64,000 nt of DNA from Frankia sp. AgB1.9 (GCF_016786355.1 NZ_JADWYX010000024.1:35816-99815), one strand, 5' to 3'. Positions 18,343 through 27,897 are shown, counted from the stretch's first letter. Translations and numbers: made by a program. The notes: generated from the sequence alone by a model not told the origin.

Positions 18343-19635
18343 ATGAGCGTCGAACTGGGCGGCCGGGTCGAGAACACACACGTCGAGAACAAACGGGTCG
18401 ACGGGGCGGGGCTCGCCCGCGAGGTCGTCGCGGCGATCGCCACGCGGGCGGGCGAGGCGGACCGGCTCGGGGAGCTACCGGCCGCCGACCTCGACGACCT
18501 GCGCACGGCGGGCCTGCTGGGCCTCCTCGTCCCCCGGCGCCTGGGCGGCCTGGGCGGCACGTTCGCCGACTGGGCCGACGCCGCGCGCGTCCTCGCCGAG
18601 GGCAGCGGCTCGACCGCCCTCGCGCTGAACATGCACACCTCCGTCGTGGGTGCCCTGGCCGGGACCCCGGACGAGCTGGCCCGGGCGATGGGCGCGCCGG
18701 AGTCCTACTTCACCGCGCGCGACCGGGTGCTGGCCCAGGCAGCCGCCGGGTCGTTCATCGCCGTCGCGATGAGTGAGCGGGGCGCGGGCTCCCGGCTGTC
18801 CGGGCTGCGGACCTCCTACCGCCGCGAGGGCGACGGCTACCGGATCACCGGCCTCAAGTCGTTCTGCTCGGGCGCCTCGCACGCGGACCTCTACTTCGTC
18901 GCCGCCCGCGCCGCCGACGACACGGGCGACGACGACGACACGAGCGGCGACCGCACGGGCGGCGACGACGGGCAGCCGGCTGGAAAGGTCAGCCACTTCC
19001 TCGTCCCCGCCGGGGCGGGGGTGACCGTCGAGCCCAACTGGGACACCCTCGGGATGCGCGGTACCGGCAGCCATGACCTGCGCCTCGACGTCCGGGTCCC
19101 GGCGGACGCGCTGATCGGCGGGCTGGAGGGCCTGAGCCTGCTGATCGCGCAGATCATGCCGCAGTGGCTGGTCGCGTCCTACGCGGCCGTCTACGCCGGG
19201 GTCGGCCGGGCCACGTTCAACGCGGGCGTCGAGCACGCCCGCGGCCGTACCGCGCCCGGCCTGCCGAACGGCCTGGTCGGCCTGCCGGCGGTGCGGGCCA
19301 GGTTCGGCCGGGCCGACGTCGCGCTCGCCGCGCTCGACCTGGTGGTCGACGAGTGCGCCCGGCGGGTCGACGCCGATCCGGGTTCCCCGGCGACGAACAG
19401 CTGGGTGTGGCGGGCGAAGCTGCTCGCCGGGCAGACCGCGCAGGACGTCGCGACCTCCATCGTGGAGGCCTGCGGGACGGCGGTCACCCGGCGTGGGCAT
19501 CCGCTGGAACGGCTCTACCGTGACGCCCGGTGCGGATCCCTGCAGCCGGCCACCTCCGACGTGTGCGCCGACTGGCTGGGCCTCGCGGCGCTGGGCGGCG
19601 ACCCGGACGCGGACGCAGACGTGCCCCGGTGGTGA
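18343..19635 (+). CDS. Acyl-CoA dehydrogenase-family flavoprotein
   Basis: The 430-residue protein has acyl-CoA dehydrogenase architecture: helical N-terminus, middle beta domain (VAMSERGAGSRLSGLRTSYR, then GYRITGLKSFCSGA and GMRGTGSHDLRLD) and C-terminal helical domain (EACGTAVTRRGHPLERLYRD). The SGA and GTGS segments are close to those of FMN/FAD hydroxylases of the DszC/HpaH-like branch, so hydroxylation rather than beta-oxidation is possible. An Asp/Gly/Thr-rich insert (about residues 193-212) interrupts the middle domain. The start is ATG 18343; its stop overlaps the PKS start. Confidence 0.82.
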   Translation: MSVELGGRVENTHVENKRVDGAGLAREVVAAIATRAGEADRLGELPAADLDDLRTAGLLGLLVPRRLGGLGGTFADWADAARVLAEGSGSTALALNMHTSVVGALAGTPDELARAMGAPESYFTARDRVLAQAAAGSFIAVAMSERGAGSRLSGLRTSYRREGDGYRITGLKSFCSGASHADLYFVAARAADDTGDDDDTSGDRTGGDDGQPAGKVSHFLVPAGAGVTVEPNWDTLGMRGTGSHDLRLDVRVPADALIGGLEGLSLLIAQIMPQWLVASYAAVYAGVGRATFNAGVEHARGRTAPGLPNGLVGLPAVRARFGRADVALAALDLVVDECARRVDADPGSPATNSWVWRAKLLAGQTAQDVATSIVEACGTAVTRRGHPLERLYRDARCGSLQPATSDVCADWLGLAALGGDPDADADVPRW

Positions 19636-20738
19636 CGGCGCGGCCCCGAGGCGCGGCACGGCCCGCGAACCCCCGGCCCGCGGGCACCGGGACGGCGGCC
19701 GTCATCACCGGGATCGGGACGGCCTTCCCCGGGCTGCTCGACCAGCGGAACCTGTGGGACGAGTACTTCGACCGGCGGTGCGGCGGCGACCGGGTCGCCC
19801 GTCGGATCTTCCTCGGATGCGGGGTCACGACCCGGCACGCCGTCGTGGACCCGCGCGACGAGGACGTCAGCGGGTGGTCGACGGGCGCGCGGATGCGCCG
19901 TTACGTCAGGGACGCCCAGCCGCTCGGCCTGCGGGCGGCCAGCGCCGCGCTCGCCGACGCCGGGCTGAGCGCCGCCGACGTGGGCCTGTTCGTCGTCGTG
20001 TCGTGCACCGGCTACAGCACGCCCGGCCTGGACATCCAGCTCGCCCGCGAGCTGGGCATGTCGGAGCGGGTCCGACGGCTGGTGATCGGCCATATGGGCT
20101 GCTACGCGGCCATTCCGGGGATGGGAACGGCCGCCGACTTCGTTCGGGCCCGCGGGCTGCCCGCGCTGGTGCTGTGCGTGGAACTCACCTCCCTGCACGT
20201 CCAGCCGGTGCCCGAAGGCGGCGGGCGCGACCTGGAGCAGGTCGTCGCGCACGCCCTGTTCGGCGACGCGGCCGCCGCGATCGTCCTCGTGCCCGACGCC
20301 GCCGACGGCCTAGAGGTCCTCGACACCACGGCCGCGACCGCCCCGGCCAGCGAGGAGCTGATGACCTGGGAGGTCACCGACCACGGGTTCCGGATGGGGC
20401 TGTCCTCGAAGGTCCCCGACGTGCTGGCGTCCCACGTCGAGGCGGCGACGACGGCGTTGCTCGACCCCTTCGCGCTCGGGCTCGCCGACGTCCAGGGCTG
20501 GGCCGTGCATCCCGGCGGGCCCCGCATCGTCGACGTCGTGGAGGAGCGGCTCGGGCTGGACCGGGCGCGGACCGACCCGAGCCGCCAGATTCTCGACTCC
20601 CGCGGCAACTGCTCGTCGGCGACCGTGCTGCTCGTCCTCGAACGGCTGCGCGGCGCGCTCGACGTCGGCGCCCCCGCCGTCGGGATGGCGTTCGGCCCAG
20701 GGCTGACGCTGTGCCTGGCGCTGCTGCGCCGCAGGTGA
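19632..20738 (+). CDS. Type III polyketide synthase
   Basis: A 368-residue chalcone/stilbene-synthase-fold enzyme. The full catalytic triad is visible: Cys158 in GHMGCYAAIPG, His294 in WAVHPGGPRI and Asn327 in SRGNCSSATVL. The start is GTG 19632 overlapping the preceding stop (GTGA), so translation is coupled to the dehydrogenase gene. The family condenses malonyl-CoA onto an acyl starter to give pyrones, resorcinols or phloroglucinols. Starter and product cannot be read from sequence. With the methyltransferase and flavoprotein upstream it forms a compact three-gene biosynthetic operon. Confidence 0.92.
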   Translation: MTARPRGAARPANPRPAGTGTAAVITGIGTAFPGLLDQRNLWDEYFDRRCGGDRVARRIFLGCGVTTRHAVVDPRDEDVSGWSTGARMRRYVRDAQPLGLRAASAALADAGLSAADVGLFVVVSCTGYSTPGLDIQLARELGMSERVRRLVIGHMGCYAAIPGMGTAADFVRARGLPALVLCVELTSLHVQPVPEGGGRDLEQVVAHALFGDAAAAIVLVPDAADGLEVLDTTAATAPASEELMTWEVTDHGFRMGLSSKVPDVLASHVEAATTALLDPFALGLADVQGWAVHPGGPRIVDVVEERLGLDRARTDPSRQILDSRGNCSSATVLLVLERLRGALDVGAPAVGMAFGPGLTLCLALLRRR

Positions 20739-20747
20739 CGGCCGGTC

Positions 20748-23045
20748 TCAGCCGTTGCGGGCCGACTCGGGACCGGTGAGGCGGGTGAGCAGCGGCATCG
20801 TCGACGCGATGATCCCGAGCGACAGGGCCAGGCCGGCCGCGACGAACGCGTAGTACGTGACGCCCGGCGGGACCAGGCCGTAGTCAAGCTGCGATCTCAG
20901 GAACATCGCCGACGCGGCGAAGCCCGCCCCGGTCGCGAGCAGGGCCGCGGACAGCAGCGGCAGCACGCTCTCCATGCCGACCACGCGGCGCAGCACCGCC
21001 AGCGGCGCCCCGGCGAGGCGCAGCATCGCGAACGGGCGACGACGGTCCGACAGGCCGGCGACGACGCTCACCGCGAGGCTGCAGCCGGCGATCGGCAGCG
21101 TCGTCGCCAGCACCACGTTCGCCAGTTGCCGCCAGCCGGCCAGCACCCGCTGCTGGTCGGAAGCCCAGTCGTTGACCATGCGGACCTCCTGCTGGGGATA
21201 CGCGACGGTCAGCAGTGTCCGGGTCCGCTCCATCGCCGCCGTCGACCCGTCGGTGGTGACGTAGAGCATCTGCACGGGCAGCGTGGCGATCGCGGCGCTG
21301 CTGATCGGGGCCGTGGGCCACACCTGGTTCGGCGCGGACTCGAGGTTCAGGAAGGCGTCCAGCGCGACGGCCGCGACGCTCGCCCCGGCCGAGCAGTGGC
21401 CGATGACCACGAGGCGGGCCAGGTCCGAGCACGCCACCAGGCCGTCCGGCACCGTGGGAATCTCCGCGAGCAGCGGGTCGCCGGGAGCGGCGCGGGTCAC
21501 CGGGGTCTCGGGACCGTTTGGCGGGCCCGAACGGACTTCCAGCACCTTTCCGATCTTGTCAGGGTCGGCGTGCACGACCGCGAGGCCGCTGAAGCCGGGA
21601 ACGGCACGGAGCTGGGCGACGAGCCGGTCCGGCGTCGCGCCGGTCAGCGGCGCGTCGGACAGCGAGCCGTCCTGCACCGCGGTCCTCGTCTGCGCGTCAC
21701 CGGCCAGCGAGCCGCGATCGACGTTGATGGTGCCGATGATGCTCACCGTCGCCGTGGTCACGAACAGGGCGAGGACCAGGCCGCTGACCGAGCGGAAGCC
21801 GGCCTTCGGATCGTCGGCGAGCCGGCGGGCCGCGATCAGCGTCGCCGGCCGGCGGGCCCGGCGGGCTCCCGCCCGCGCGGCGGTCATCGTCAGCCACGGC
21901 CCCGCCACCACCAGGCCCAGCATCACCAGCAGGAAGCCGGTGAGATACGCCGCCGCCTGGCCGTTCGTGCTCGCCGGTCGCCGGCCGAGGAAGAAGGCGA
22001 GCTCACCGAGCCCGGCCACGAGAACGAACAGCCGCCAGACCTGGGGCGGACGCGGCGTCACCCTACGAGTCACGCCGAGCGGCGAGATGGTCACCCGCCG
22101 CAGTGCGAGCCGCGCCGCCACCGCCGCCGCCACCGGGACGCCCAGGGCGACGACCACGGCCTGCAGCGCGGTCAGGGTCAGGTCCGCGGTGAAGAACCGG
22201 TCGCCGGTGAAGGGAACGGTGGCCACAGCCGGGCGCAGCAGGAAGAAGAGGCCGAAGCCGACGACGAGGCCGGCGCCGGCGGCCACCGTCGACTCGACCG
22301 TCGAGATCACCGCGACCTGGCGCGGGGTGGCGCCGACCAGGCGCATCGCCGCGTACCGCTGCTCGCGGGTCGCGGCGGACAGCCGCGTCGCGGAACCGAT
22401 GAACATCAGCACCGGGAACACCAGCGCGGCCGCCACCACCGAGAAGATCAGCGTCAGCGCGTCGCCCCGCACACCGGACGCCGGGCAGTCCTCGCCGCAG
22501 ACCGGCGGGAACGTGCGGGCGAGCGCGGTGACGGCTCGTGCGTCGGGCCCGGCTTTCACCTCGGCCTGGGTGCGGCCGAGCACGGCGACCAGCGCGTCCG
22601 GCGAGGCCAGCGCGTCGTCACCGACCAGGCCGGCGAGGCGGCCGGGGAACCGGTCGCCGAGCTGGTCGGCGGGCGTCGACCGCAGCAGCCGGGCCAACGC
22701 CGGCGAGGCGTAGTACTGACCGGCCGCGGGCACCCTGGCCAGGCCTGGCGGGACCGGTGCGGTCGGCCCGGTTGCGGCGACGTCGACCTCGACGATCGAC
22801 CTGCCGTCGTAGTAGTCGGTGTGCGACCGCCACAGGAGCGGGTCGACCGGGGCCGTCTCTGTCCGGCTCGCGGCGCCGCTGTCGAGCCAGACCTGGCGGT
22901 CGTTCTGGTGCCCGACGGCGTTGCTGGCGGCGAGCGTGGACAGCAGCAGCCCGACACCGACGGCGACTGCCGCGGCGATCATGACCAGGCGCCCGACGGC
23001 GGACCGCCCGCCGCTGACCGCGAGGCGCAGCGCGAAGGCGATCAC
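20748..23045 (-). CDS. ABC transporter permease, FtsX/MacB-like
   Basis: A 765-residue membrane protein. It has an N-terminal transmembrane helix (LVMIAAAVAVGVGLLLSTL), a large extracytoplasmic domain, a first FtsX core (ALVFPVLMFIGSATRLSA, with YAAMRLVGATPRQ) and a second core near the C-terminus (FAMLRLAGAPLAVLRRVVGM). The start is GTG 23043-23045, overlapping the ATPase stop as GTGA. With the ATPase and PadR gene it forms an operon typical of drug, peptide or lipoprotein exporters. The substrate is unknown. Confidence 0.85.
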   Translation of the reverse strand: MIAFALRLAVSGGRSAVGRLVMIAAAVAVGVGLLLSTLAASNAVGHQNDRQVWLDSGAASRTETAPVDPLLWRSHTDYYDGRSIVEVDVAATGPTAPVPPGLARVPAAGQYYASPALARLLRSTPADQLGDRFPGRLAGLVGDDALASPDALVAVLGRTQAEVKAGPDARAVTALARTFPPVCGEDCPASGVRGDALTLIFSVVAAALVFPVLMFIGSATRLSAATREQRYAAMRLVGATPRQVAVISTVESTVAAGAGLVVGFGLFFLLRPAVATVPFTGDRFFTADLTLTALQAVVVALGVPVAAAVAARLALRRVTISPLGVTRRVTPRPPQVWRLFVLVAGLGELAFFLGRRPASTNGQAAAYLTGFLLVMLGLVVAGPWLTMTAARAGARRARRPATLIAARRLADDPKAGFRSVSGLVLALFVTTATVSIIGTINVDRGSLAGDAQTRTAVQDGSLSDAPLTGATPDRLVAQLRAVPGFSGLAVVHADPDKIGKVLEVRSGPPNGPETPVTRAAPGDPLLAEIPTVPDGLVACSDLARLVVIGHCSAGASVAAVALDAFLNLESAPNQVWPTAPISSAAIATLPVQMLYVTTDGSTAAMERTRTLLTVAYPQQEVRMVNDWASDQQRVLAGWRQLANVVLATTLPIAGCSLAVSVVAGLSDRRRPFAMLRLAGAPLAVLRRVVGMESVLPLLSAALLATGAGFAASAMFLRSQLDYGLVPPGVTYYAFVAAGLALSLGIIASTMPLLTRLTGPESARNG

Positions 23046-23728
23046 GAGCCGACCCGTTCGACGGTGAGCGGACTGGTCCGGCCGTCCCGGACGATCACCT
23101 GGCGGTCGGCGTAGGCGGCGACCCGCGGCTCGTGGGTGACCAGGACGACCGTGCTGCCCTGTTCCCGGGCCGCGTCGACCAGCAGGTCCATCACCTGCTC
23201 GCCGGTCAGCGAGTCGAGGGCGCCGGTCGGCTCGTCGGCGAAGAGCACCCTGGGCCGGGTCACCAGGCCGCGGGCCAGCGCGACGCGCTGCGCCTCGCCG
23301 CCAGAGAGTTCCCCGGAGCGGCGCCGATGCAGGCCGTCGAGGCCCAGCCGGGCGAACCACGGCCTCGCCTCGGCGAGGGCCGCCGCCCGTCGGTGGCCGC
23401 CCAGCAGCAGCGGGAGGGCGACGTTCTCCTCGGCGGTCAGCTCCGGGACGAGCTGGCCGAACTGGAAGACGAACCCGAACGTGTCGCGGCGCAGGGTGCT
23501 GCGCCGCTGCTCGTCGAGGGTGTCGATCCGCTGCCCGTCGATCCACACCTCCCCCGCGTCGGGCACGAGGATGCCGGCCAGGCAGTGCAGCAGGGTCGAC
23601 TTGCCGGAGCCGCTCGGCCCCATGATCGCCACGACGTCGCCGGCGTCGACGGTGAGGCTCGCGCCGCGCAGGGCCGGGGTCCCGCCGAAGGACACCTCAA
23701 GGTCACGGGCCTCGATCAGGGCGGTCAT
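23042..23728 (-). CDS. ABC transporter ATP-binding protein, MacB/LolD-like
   Basis: This 228-residue ATPase has Walker A GPSGSGKS, signature LSGGEAQRVALARGL and Walker B VLFADEPTGALDS, as in the MacB/LolD subfamily that pairs with FtsX-type permeases. It overlaps the permease by 4 bp and the PadR gene by 4 bp, so all three are translationally coupled. Confidence 0.92.
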   Translation of the reverse strand: MTALIEARDLEVSFGGTPALRGASLTVDAGDVVAIMGPSGSGKSTLLHCLAGILVPDAGEVWIDGQRIDTLDEQRRSTLRRDTFGFVFQFGQLVPELTAEENVALPLLLGGHRRAAALAEARPWFARLGLDGLHRRRSGELSGGEAQRVALARGLVTRPRVLFADEPTGALDSLTGEQVMDLLVDAAREQGSTVVLVTHEPRVAAYADRQVIVRDGRTSPLTVERVGS

Positions 23729-24249
23729 GCGCGCACCTTCGCGGCGAGCTGGTCCAGGCGGCCCGCCGTCGCGTCGATCCAGCGCAGGTCCGCCTCAAGG
23801 TGGAAGAGCCCGTGGTCGGCGAGCAGCACGTCGACGATCTCCCCGGTCCGGCGCAGGTCGGTCAGCTCCCGCATGCGCCGCAGGTGGGCCAGGCGCTGGA
23901 TGTCGAGGTAGCCATGCGCATCACGGCCGAGCATCAGGGCCAGCACGACCTTGGTGAACAGCAGCGACTGCAGGTTGGGCTCGGGCGTCACCGCCTCGGT
24001 GAGCCACGCCTCGAACTCGGTGGCGCCCGTCTCGGTGATGACGTAGCGCCGGCGTTCCGGCCCGTCGCCGGGCTCGGCGTCGCCGGCGAGGACCTTGCCG
24101 TCGCGGGCCAGCCGGCCCAGCGTCGAGTAGACCTGGCCGTACGGCAGGGGCTTGCCGCGGCCGAAGAATGCGTCGTAGTCCCGCTTGAGGTCGTAGCCAT
24201 GACTCGGCTCTCGCTCCAACAGGCCCAGCAGCGTCAGGGGAACACTCAC
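23725..24249 (-). CDS. PadR-family transcriptional regulator
   Basis: A 174-residue winged-helix protein: LLGLLEREPSHGYDLKRDYD, then LPYGQVYSTLGRLARDGKV and a long C-terminal helical dimerisation domain. I choose GTG 24247-24249 because it starts directly at the HTH as in the family. Longer reading adds unrelated residues and crosses the probable operator. It is the first gene of the exporter operon and probably represses it, releasing on binding an effector or exported drug. Confidence 0.85.
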   Translation of the reverse strand: MSVPLTLLGLLEREPSHGYDLKRDYDAFFGRGKPLPYGQVYSTLGRLARDGKVLAGDAEPGDGPERRRYVITETGATEFEAWLTEAVTPEPNLQSLLFTKVVLALMLGRDAHGYLDIQRLAHLRRMRELTDLRRTGEIVDVLLADHGLFHLEADLRWIDATAGRLDQLAAKVRA

Positions 24250-24259
24250 AAGGTCACTA

Positions 24260-24285
24260 TACACCGCGTATCTACGCTGGGTGTA
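24260..24285. promoter_or_regulatory. Inverted repeat upstream of PadR operon
   Basis: TACACC (24260-24265) and GGTGTA (24280-24285) form a 6-bp-arm inverted repeat with a 14-bp AT-richer centre, 10 bp upstream of the regulator's start. This is the place expected for PadR autorepression. Confidence 0.5.
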
Positions 24286-24552
24286 GGTCCCCGGTGAGTA
24301 CAGGCGCGCCGACGACGTCCGTGCGGACGGGCTCGTCTTCGGGACGGTGCCGTTGCCGGGTGGCCTTGCCGCCTGCCTCTGCCGGCTGGCCTCGCCGGCA
24401 GCGCTTGTCGGCTGCCTGACCCCATCCCGCCAGGCCGTGGCCACGAATCACCGGCGACGGCGGGCTGGGGCCGAGGCGTCGCGCAGGCGCGTCGGAGCCG
24501 CTCGCCACCCGAGATACGCGTGCTCGCACGCGACTGACGAAGGCGGCCCCGG

Positions 24553-25356
24553 ATGGCATTCGACGTTGACAGCTTCGCGCGCACCGCCGCGCCCGTGCGT
24601 ACCGACGACCTGGGTGACCTGGCGGCACAGTTCGCCGGCCGGCCGCTGTCCGACGAGGGCCTGCGCTGCCTGCGCTACATGCACGACGTCGAGAGCCACA
24701 CGGTCTGCTATCTGCGCGACCTGCTCCTGACGCCGTCGCATCGGGACCCGCGGATCACGACGTTCCTCACCGTGTGGAACTACGAGGAGCACGCCCACGG
24801 CGTGGCGCTCGGTTCGGTGCTCGCCGCGCACGGCGAGCCGCACGGCGACGAGCGCAACGCCGCGGTGCGCGCGCGCCAGGGACGCTTCGAGGGGCTGAAG
24901 GCGATGCTCACCGCGGCCGCGGCAGCCGCGGTCGGCGAGGACTTCGTCGCCGTGCACATGAGCGTGGGCGCCGTGAACGAATGGACCACCCGCTCGGGCT
25001 ACGCCCGGCTGATCGAGCGTGAGCAGCACCCGGCGCTGACCGAGCTGCTGACCCGGATCATGGCGCAGGAGAGCAGGCACATCGCGTTCTACGCGAGCGA
25101 GGCCAGGACCCGCCTGGCGGCGAGCGCACGGGCCCGCCGGGTCACCCGGTGGGCGCTGCGCCGGAAGTGGGCACCGGTCGGGTCCGGGGTCATGCCCGCC
25201 GAGGAGACGGCGTTCGTGCTCGGGCATCTGCTGGACGGGGAGTCCGGGCGGCGCGAGGCGAGGCGCATAGACGCACTGATCGACCGGCTGCCCGGCCAGG
25301 CCGGGCTCGGCCTGATGACCGGCACCGCCCACCGCTACGCGGCCGCCGGGGGGTAA
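24553..25356 (+). CDS. Ferritin-like diiron protein (acyl-ACP desaturase-like)
   Basis: A mostly helical 267-residue protein with carboxylate/His pairs expected of a four-helix diiron site: HDVESHT, NYEEHAHG (ExxH) and AQESRHIAFY (ExxH). The last resembles acyl-ACP desaturase and related actinobacterial proteins. It may be a desaturase or N-oxygenase; the substrate is unknown. It stands alone, divergent from the PadR operon. The 304-bp gap upstream holds the PadR inverted repeat and nothing else I can name. Confidence 0.7.
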   Translation: MAFDVDSFARTAAPVRTDDLGDLAAQFAGRPLSDEGLRCLRYMHDVESHTVCYLRDLLLTPSHRDPRITTFLTVWNYEEHAHGVALGSVLAAHGEPHGDERNAAVRARQGRFEGLKAMLTAAAAAAVGEDFVAVHMSVGAVNEWTTRSGYARLIEREQHPALTELLTRIMAQESRHIAFYASEARTRLAASARARRVTRWALRRKWAPVGSGVMPAEETAFVLGHLLDGESGRREARRIDALIDRLPGQAGLGLMTGTAHRYAAAGG

Positions 25357-25362
25357 TACCTC

Positions 25363-26031
25363 CTACGCGGAGCGCGCGATCCGGAACCCGACATCATCAA
25401 TCTGAAAGGTCGGGTGACTTCGGCGACGTACCGAGGCCCGGCAGCTCCAGTGCTCGTCAAACCAGCCGCCACCACGGAGCACCCGGTAGGCACCGTAGAC
25501 CTCGGCGTCGTACACGTCCCAGCACCACTCCCAGACGTTGCCCAGCATGTCGAAGAGGCCCCACGGGTTGGGCTGTCTGCCTCCCACCTCGTGTAGCCGC
25601 TCGCGCGAGTTTCCTCGATACCAAGCGATCTCGTCGAGTTGTCCATACCGTGGGCCGACCGTGCCGGCGCGGCAGGCGTGCTCCCACTCGGCCTCCGTCG
25701 GCAGCCGGTATCCATCAGCGGACGCGTCCCATTCGACGCTCTCGATGTCAGCATCAAGGCGGTACGCGGGGGCCAGCCCCGCACGGTGGGACAGCAGGTT
25801 GCAGAACCGGACCGCGTCCCACCAGGAGACGTTCTCGACCGGCAGCTGATCGCCTCGCGCGGTACTCGGCCGCTCGCCGGTGACCTCTGTGTATTCCGCC
25901 TGCGTGATCGGGAAAGCGGCAAGCTGGTACGGCGCCAGCTCGACGGACCAGCTGCGCGTCGATCGCCGGTCCGACAGCGTCACCTGCCCCGGCGGGACGG
26001 AAAGCATGCCCGTTCCTGTCTCCGCCGCCAC
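25363..26031 (-). CDS. Formylglycine-generating-enzyme (SUMF1) domain protein
   Basis: A 222-residue protein that is almost entirely an FGE-sulfatase domain: FPITQAEYTEVTGERP, QLPVENVSWWDAVRFCNLLS, GYRLPTEAEWEHACRAG, GLFDMLGNVWEWCWDVYD and RVLRGGGWFDEHWSCRAS. True formylglycine-generating enzymes carry two C-terminal copper-binding Cys. Here only WSCRAS has one in that region, so catalysis of formylglycine formation is doubtful. No sulfatase gene is nearby. A structural or other FGE-fold role is as likely. The 3' end is 7 bp from the convergent diiron gene. Confidence 0.8.
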   Translation of the reverse strand: MAAETGTGMLSVPPGQVTLSDRRSTRSWSVELAPYQLAAFPITQAEYTEVTGERPSTARGDQLPVENVSWWDAVRFCNLLSHRAGLAPAYRLDADIESVEWDASADGYRLPTEAEWEHACRAGTVGPRYGQLDEIAWYRGNSRERLHEVGGRQPNPWGLFDMLGNVWEWCWDVYDAEVYGAYRVLRGGGWFDEHWSCRASVRRRSHPTFQIDDVGFRIARSA

Positions 26032-26115
26032 GAGTAGATGATGCTACCGACCTCGGCCCTTGATGACAGTGCGCCCCAACAGCATCGGCGCGCTGCTAGT
26101 CAAAGGTGCGCGCTG

Positions 26116-27885
26116 CTAGCCGAAGGTGAAGGAATAGGCGGTCAGGCCCGGCGACAGGATGACGGTCAGGGTGTCGCGCGCCGGCGACGGCCGATCGGCC
26201 AGCGTGTAGATGTTGGGAGCGCCCGAGACCTGGTACGTCGTGGTCTTCCCGTCCAGGGTCGCGGTGATCGTCCCGGTCCCGCCGACGTCGAGATAGGCCG
26301 CCCCGGCGAAGAAGTTCAGCTCGATGCCGGCGTTCTCCTCGGCGGTGAGGGCTTCCTCGCCGACGGTCCAGGTACCCGCGAGCGCGAACGCGTCGTCCGG
26401 GAGCGCCTGCGGATAGCTGAAGGTGCGCCGGCCCGAACCGAGTGGTTCCTGGATACCGTTCGTCGCCCGCTCCGAGCCGAGATAGGTCTCCGGCGTCTGG
26501 TCCGGGTCGTCGGGCGTGGTGTCGGCGACGTCGGTGCTCGCGGGCAGCGTGACGGCCGGGTGCGCGGCGGTCAGGAGCTGGCGGATCAGCGACTCGGTGG
26601 TCGAGTAGTCCCCCTCGCCGATGGCGACATGCCGCACCTCGCCGGTCGCGTCGATGAGGTACTCGGCGGGCCAGGAGTCGTTGCCGAAGTTGTTCCAGGT
26701 CGTGTACCCGTTGTCCACGGCGACCGGGTAGGTGATGTGAAGCCTCTTCGCGCCGGCCGCCACGTTCGCGGGGACGTGTTCGAAGGCGTACTCCGGCGTG
26801 TGCACGCCGATCACGACCAGGCCGGCGGCCTTATACGCGGAATACCACGCCTGCACGTGCGGAATGGCGCGCTGGCAGTTGATGCAGGAGTAGGCCCAGA
26901 AGTCGACCAGCACCACCTTGCCGGCGAGGTCGGCCGCGGTCACCGGCGTGCCGTCCGGGGTGTTCAGCCATTGTTGGATTCCCGAGATGGCCGGTGCCTT
27001 GCCGCAGTTCTGCGGGACCGGCCGGGCCTCCTGCGCACAGGTCGCGAGACCCGCCGCCTGATCGGACCCGAGTTGCGCCGAGACGCCGGCGCCGTCGAGA
27101 TCCTTGTTCAGGCTGGCGGTGTAGTCCGGAACCGTGCGCTGCAACGCGTCGGTGACATCGAACGTGAGCGCCACCGCCAGCGCGATCATCACCGCGCCGG
27201 CGACGATGCGGACGCCGCGTTCGCGATCCCGGAAGGCGCGGACCCGCTCGGCGACCCCGCGACCGGCCAGGGCGAAGCCGAGCAGCGGCAGCGCGGTCCC
27301 GCAGGCGAAGGCCACGGTCAGCGCGACCGTGCGCAGCCCGATCATGCCCGTCGCGCCGGCGACGGTGATCGCCGCGAGCACCGGGCCGGCGCACGGCACG
27401 TAGACGGCCCCGAGCGCCAGCCCGAGGACGAATCCGCCGTGCTCGCCGCTGACCTGACGTTGGCCGATCCGGGAGAAGGGCCGTTCGAGCAGGTGCTGGA
27501 CCGGCGGGAACATCATCGCGACGCCGAGCAGCACGAGGGCGACCAGGCCGGCCCAGCGCACGATGTCCGTCGGCAGCGGCAGAACGCTGAGCACCAGCGT
27601 TCCCAGGAGAGTGAAGGCGCTGAAGCTCAGCGCGAGCCCCGCGACCACGAGATACGGACGACGGCTCGCCCGCCGCTCCGCCCGGTCCCGCCGACCAGCT
27701 CCGGGCACCGTCTTACCGTGTGCCGGCACAGCTTGGCCCGGCGCGGGCGCCGCCTGACCGGGTGCGGGCGCGGGCTGGCGGGGTCGCGTGTCCTGGACCC
27801 CGCCGGCGAGGAAGACGACCGGCAGCACCGGCAGGACACAGGGCGAGATGCCGGTGATGATCCCGCCGACGATCCCGATCAGCAC
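26116..27885 (-). CDS. dipZ: DipZ-type thiol-disulfide protein (CcdA + TlpA-like thioredoxin + C-terminal domain)
   Basis: The 589-residue protein has a CcdA membrane part with redox Cys pair (SPCVLPVLPVV near residue 16; VYVPCAGPVLAAI), about seven hydrophobic segments and a proline/glycine-rich cytoplasmic loop with APAPGQ repeats. A TlpA/thioredoxin domain follows with active site CINC (AYSCINCQRAIPHVQAWY), then the C-terminal beta-rich domain of DipZ. Role: pass reducing equivalents across the membrane to extracytoplasmic thiols or cytochrome c maturation. I give GTG 27883-27885. A CTG at 27895-27897, in frame and 6 bp after GGGAGG, would give LITLVLIGIVGG and may be the real start. Confidence 0.88.
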   Translation of the reverse strand: MLIGIVGGIITGISPCVLPVLPVVFLAGGVQDTRPRQPAPAPGQAAPAPGQAVPAHGKTVPGAGRRDRAERRASRRPYLVVAGLALSFSAFTLLGTLVLSVLPLPTDIVRWAGLVALVLLGVAMMFPPVQHLLERPFSRIGQRQVSGEHGGFVLGLALGAVYVPCAGPVLAAITVAGATGMIGLRTVALTVAFACGTALPLLGFALAGRGVAERVRAFRDRERGVRIVAGAVMIALAVALTFDVTDALQRTVPDYTASLNKDLDGAGVSAQLGSDQAAGLATCAQEARPVPQNCGKAPAISGIQQWLNTPDGTPVTAADLAGKVVLVDFWAYSCINCQRAIPHVQAWYSAYKAAGLVVIGVHTPEYAFEHVPANVAAGAKRLHITYPVAVDNGYTTWNNFGNDSWPAEYLIDATGEVRHVAIGEGDYSTTESLIRQLLTAAHPAVTLPASTDVADTTPDDPDQTPETYLGSERATNGIQEPLGSGRRTFSYPQALPDDAFALAGTWTVGEEALTAEENAGIELNFFAGAAYLDVGGTGTITATLDGKTTTYQVSGAPNIYTLADRPSPARDTLTVILSPGLTAYSFTFG

Positions 27886-27897
27886 GAGCGTGATCAG

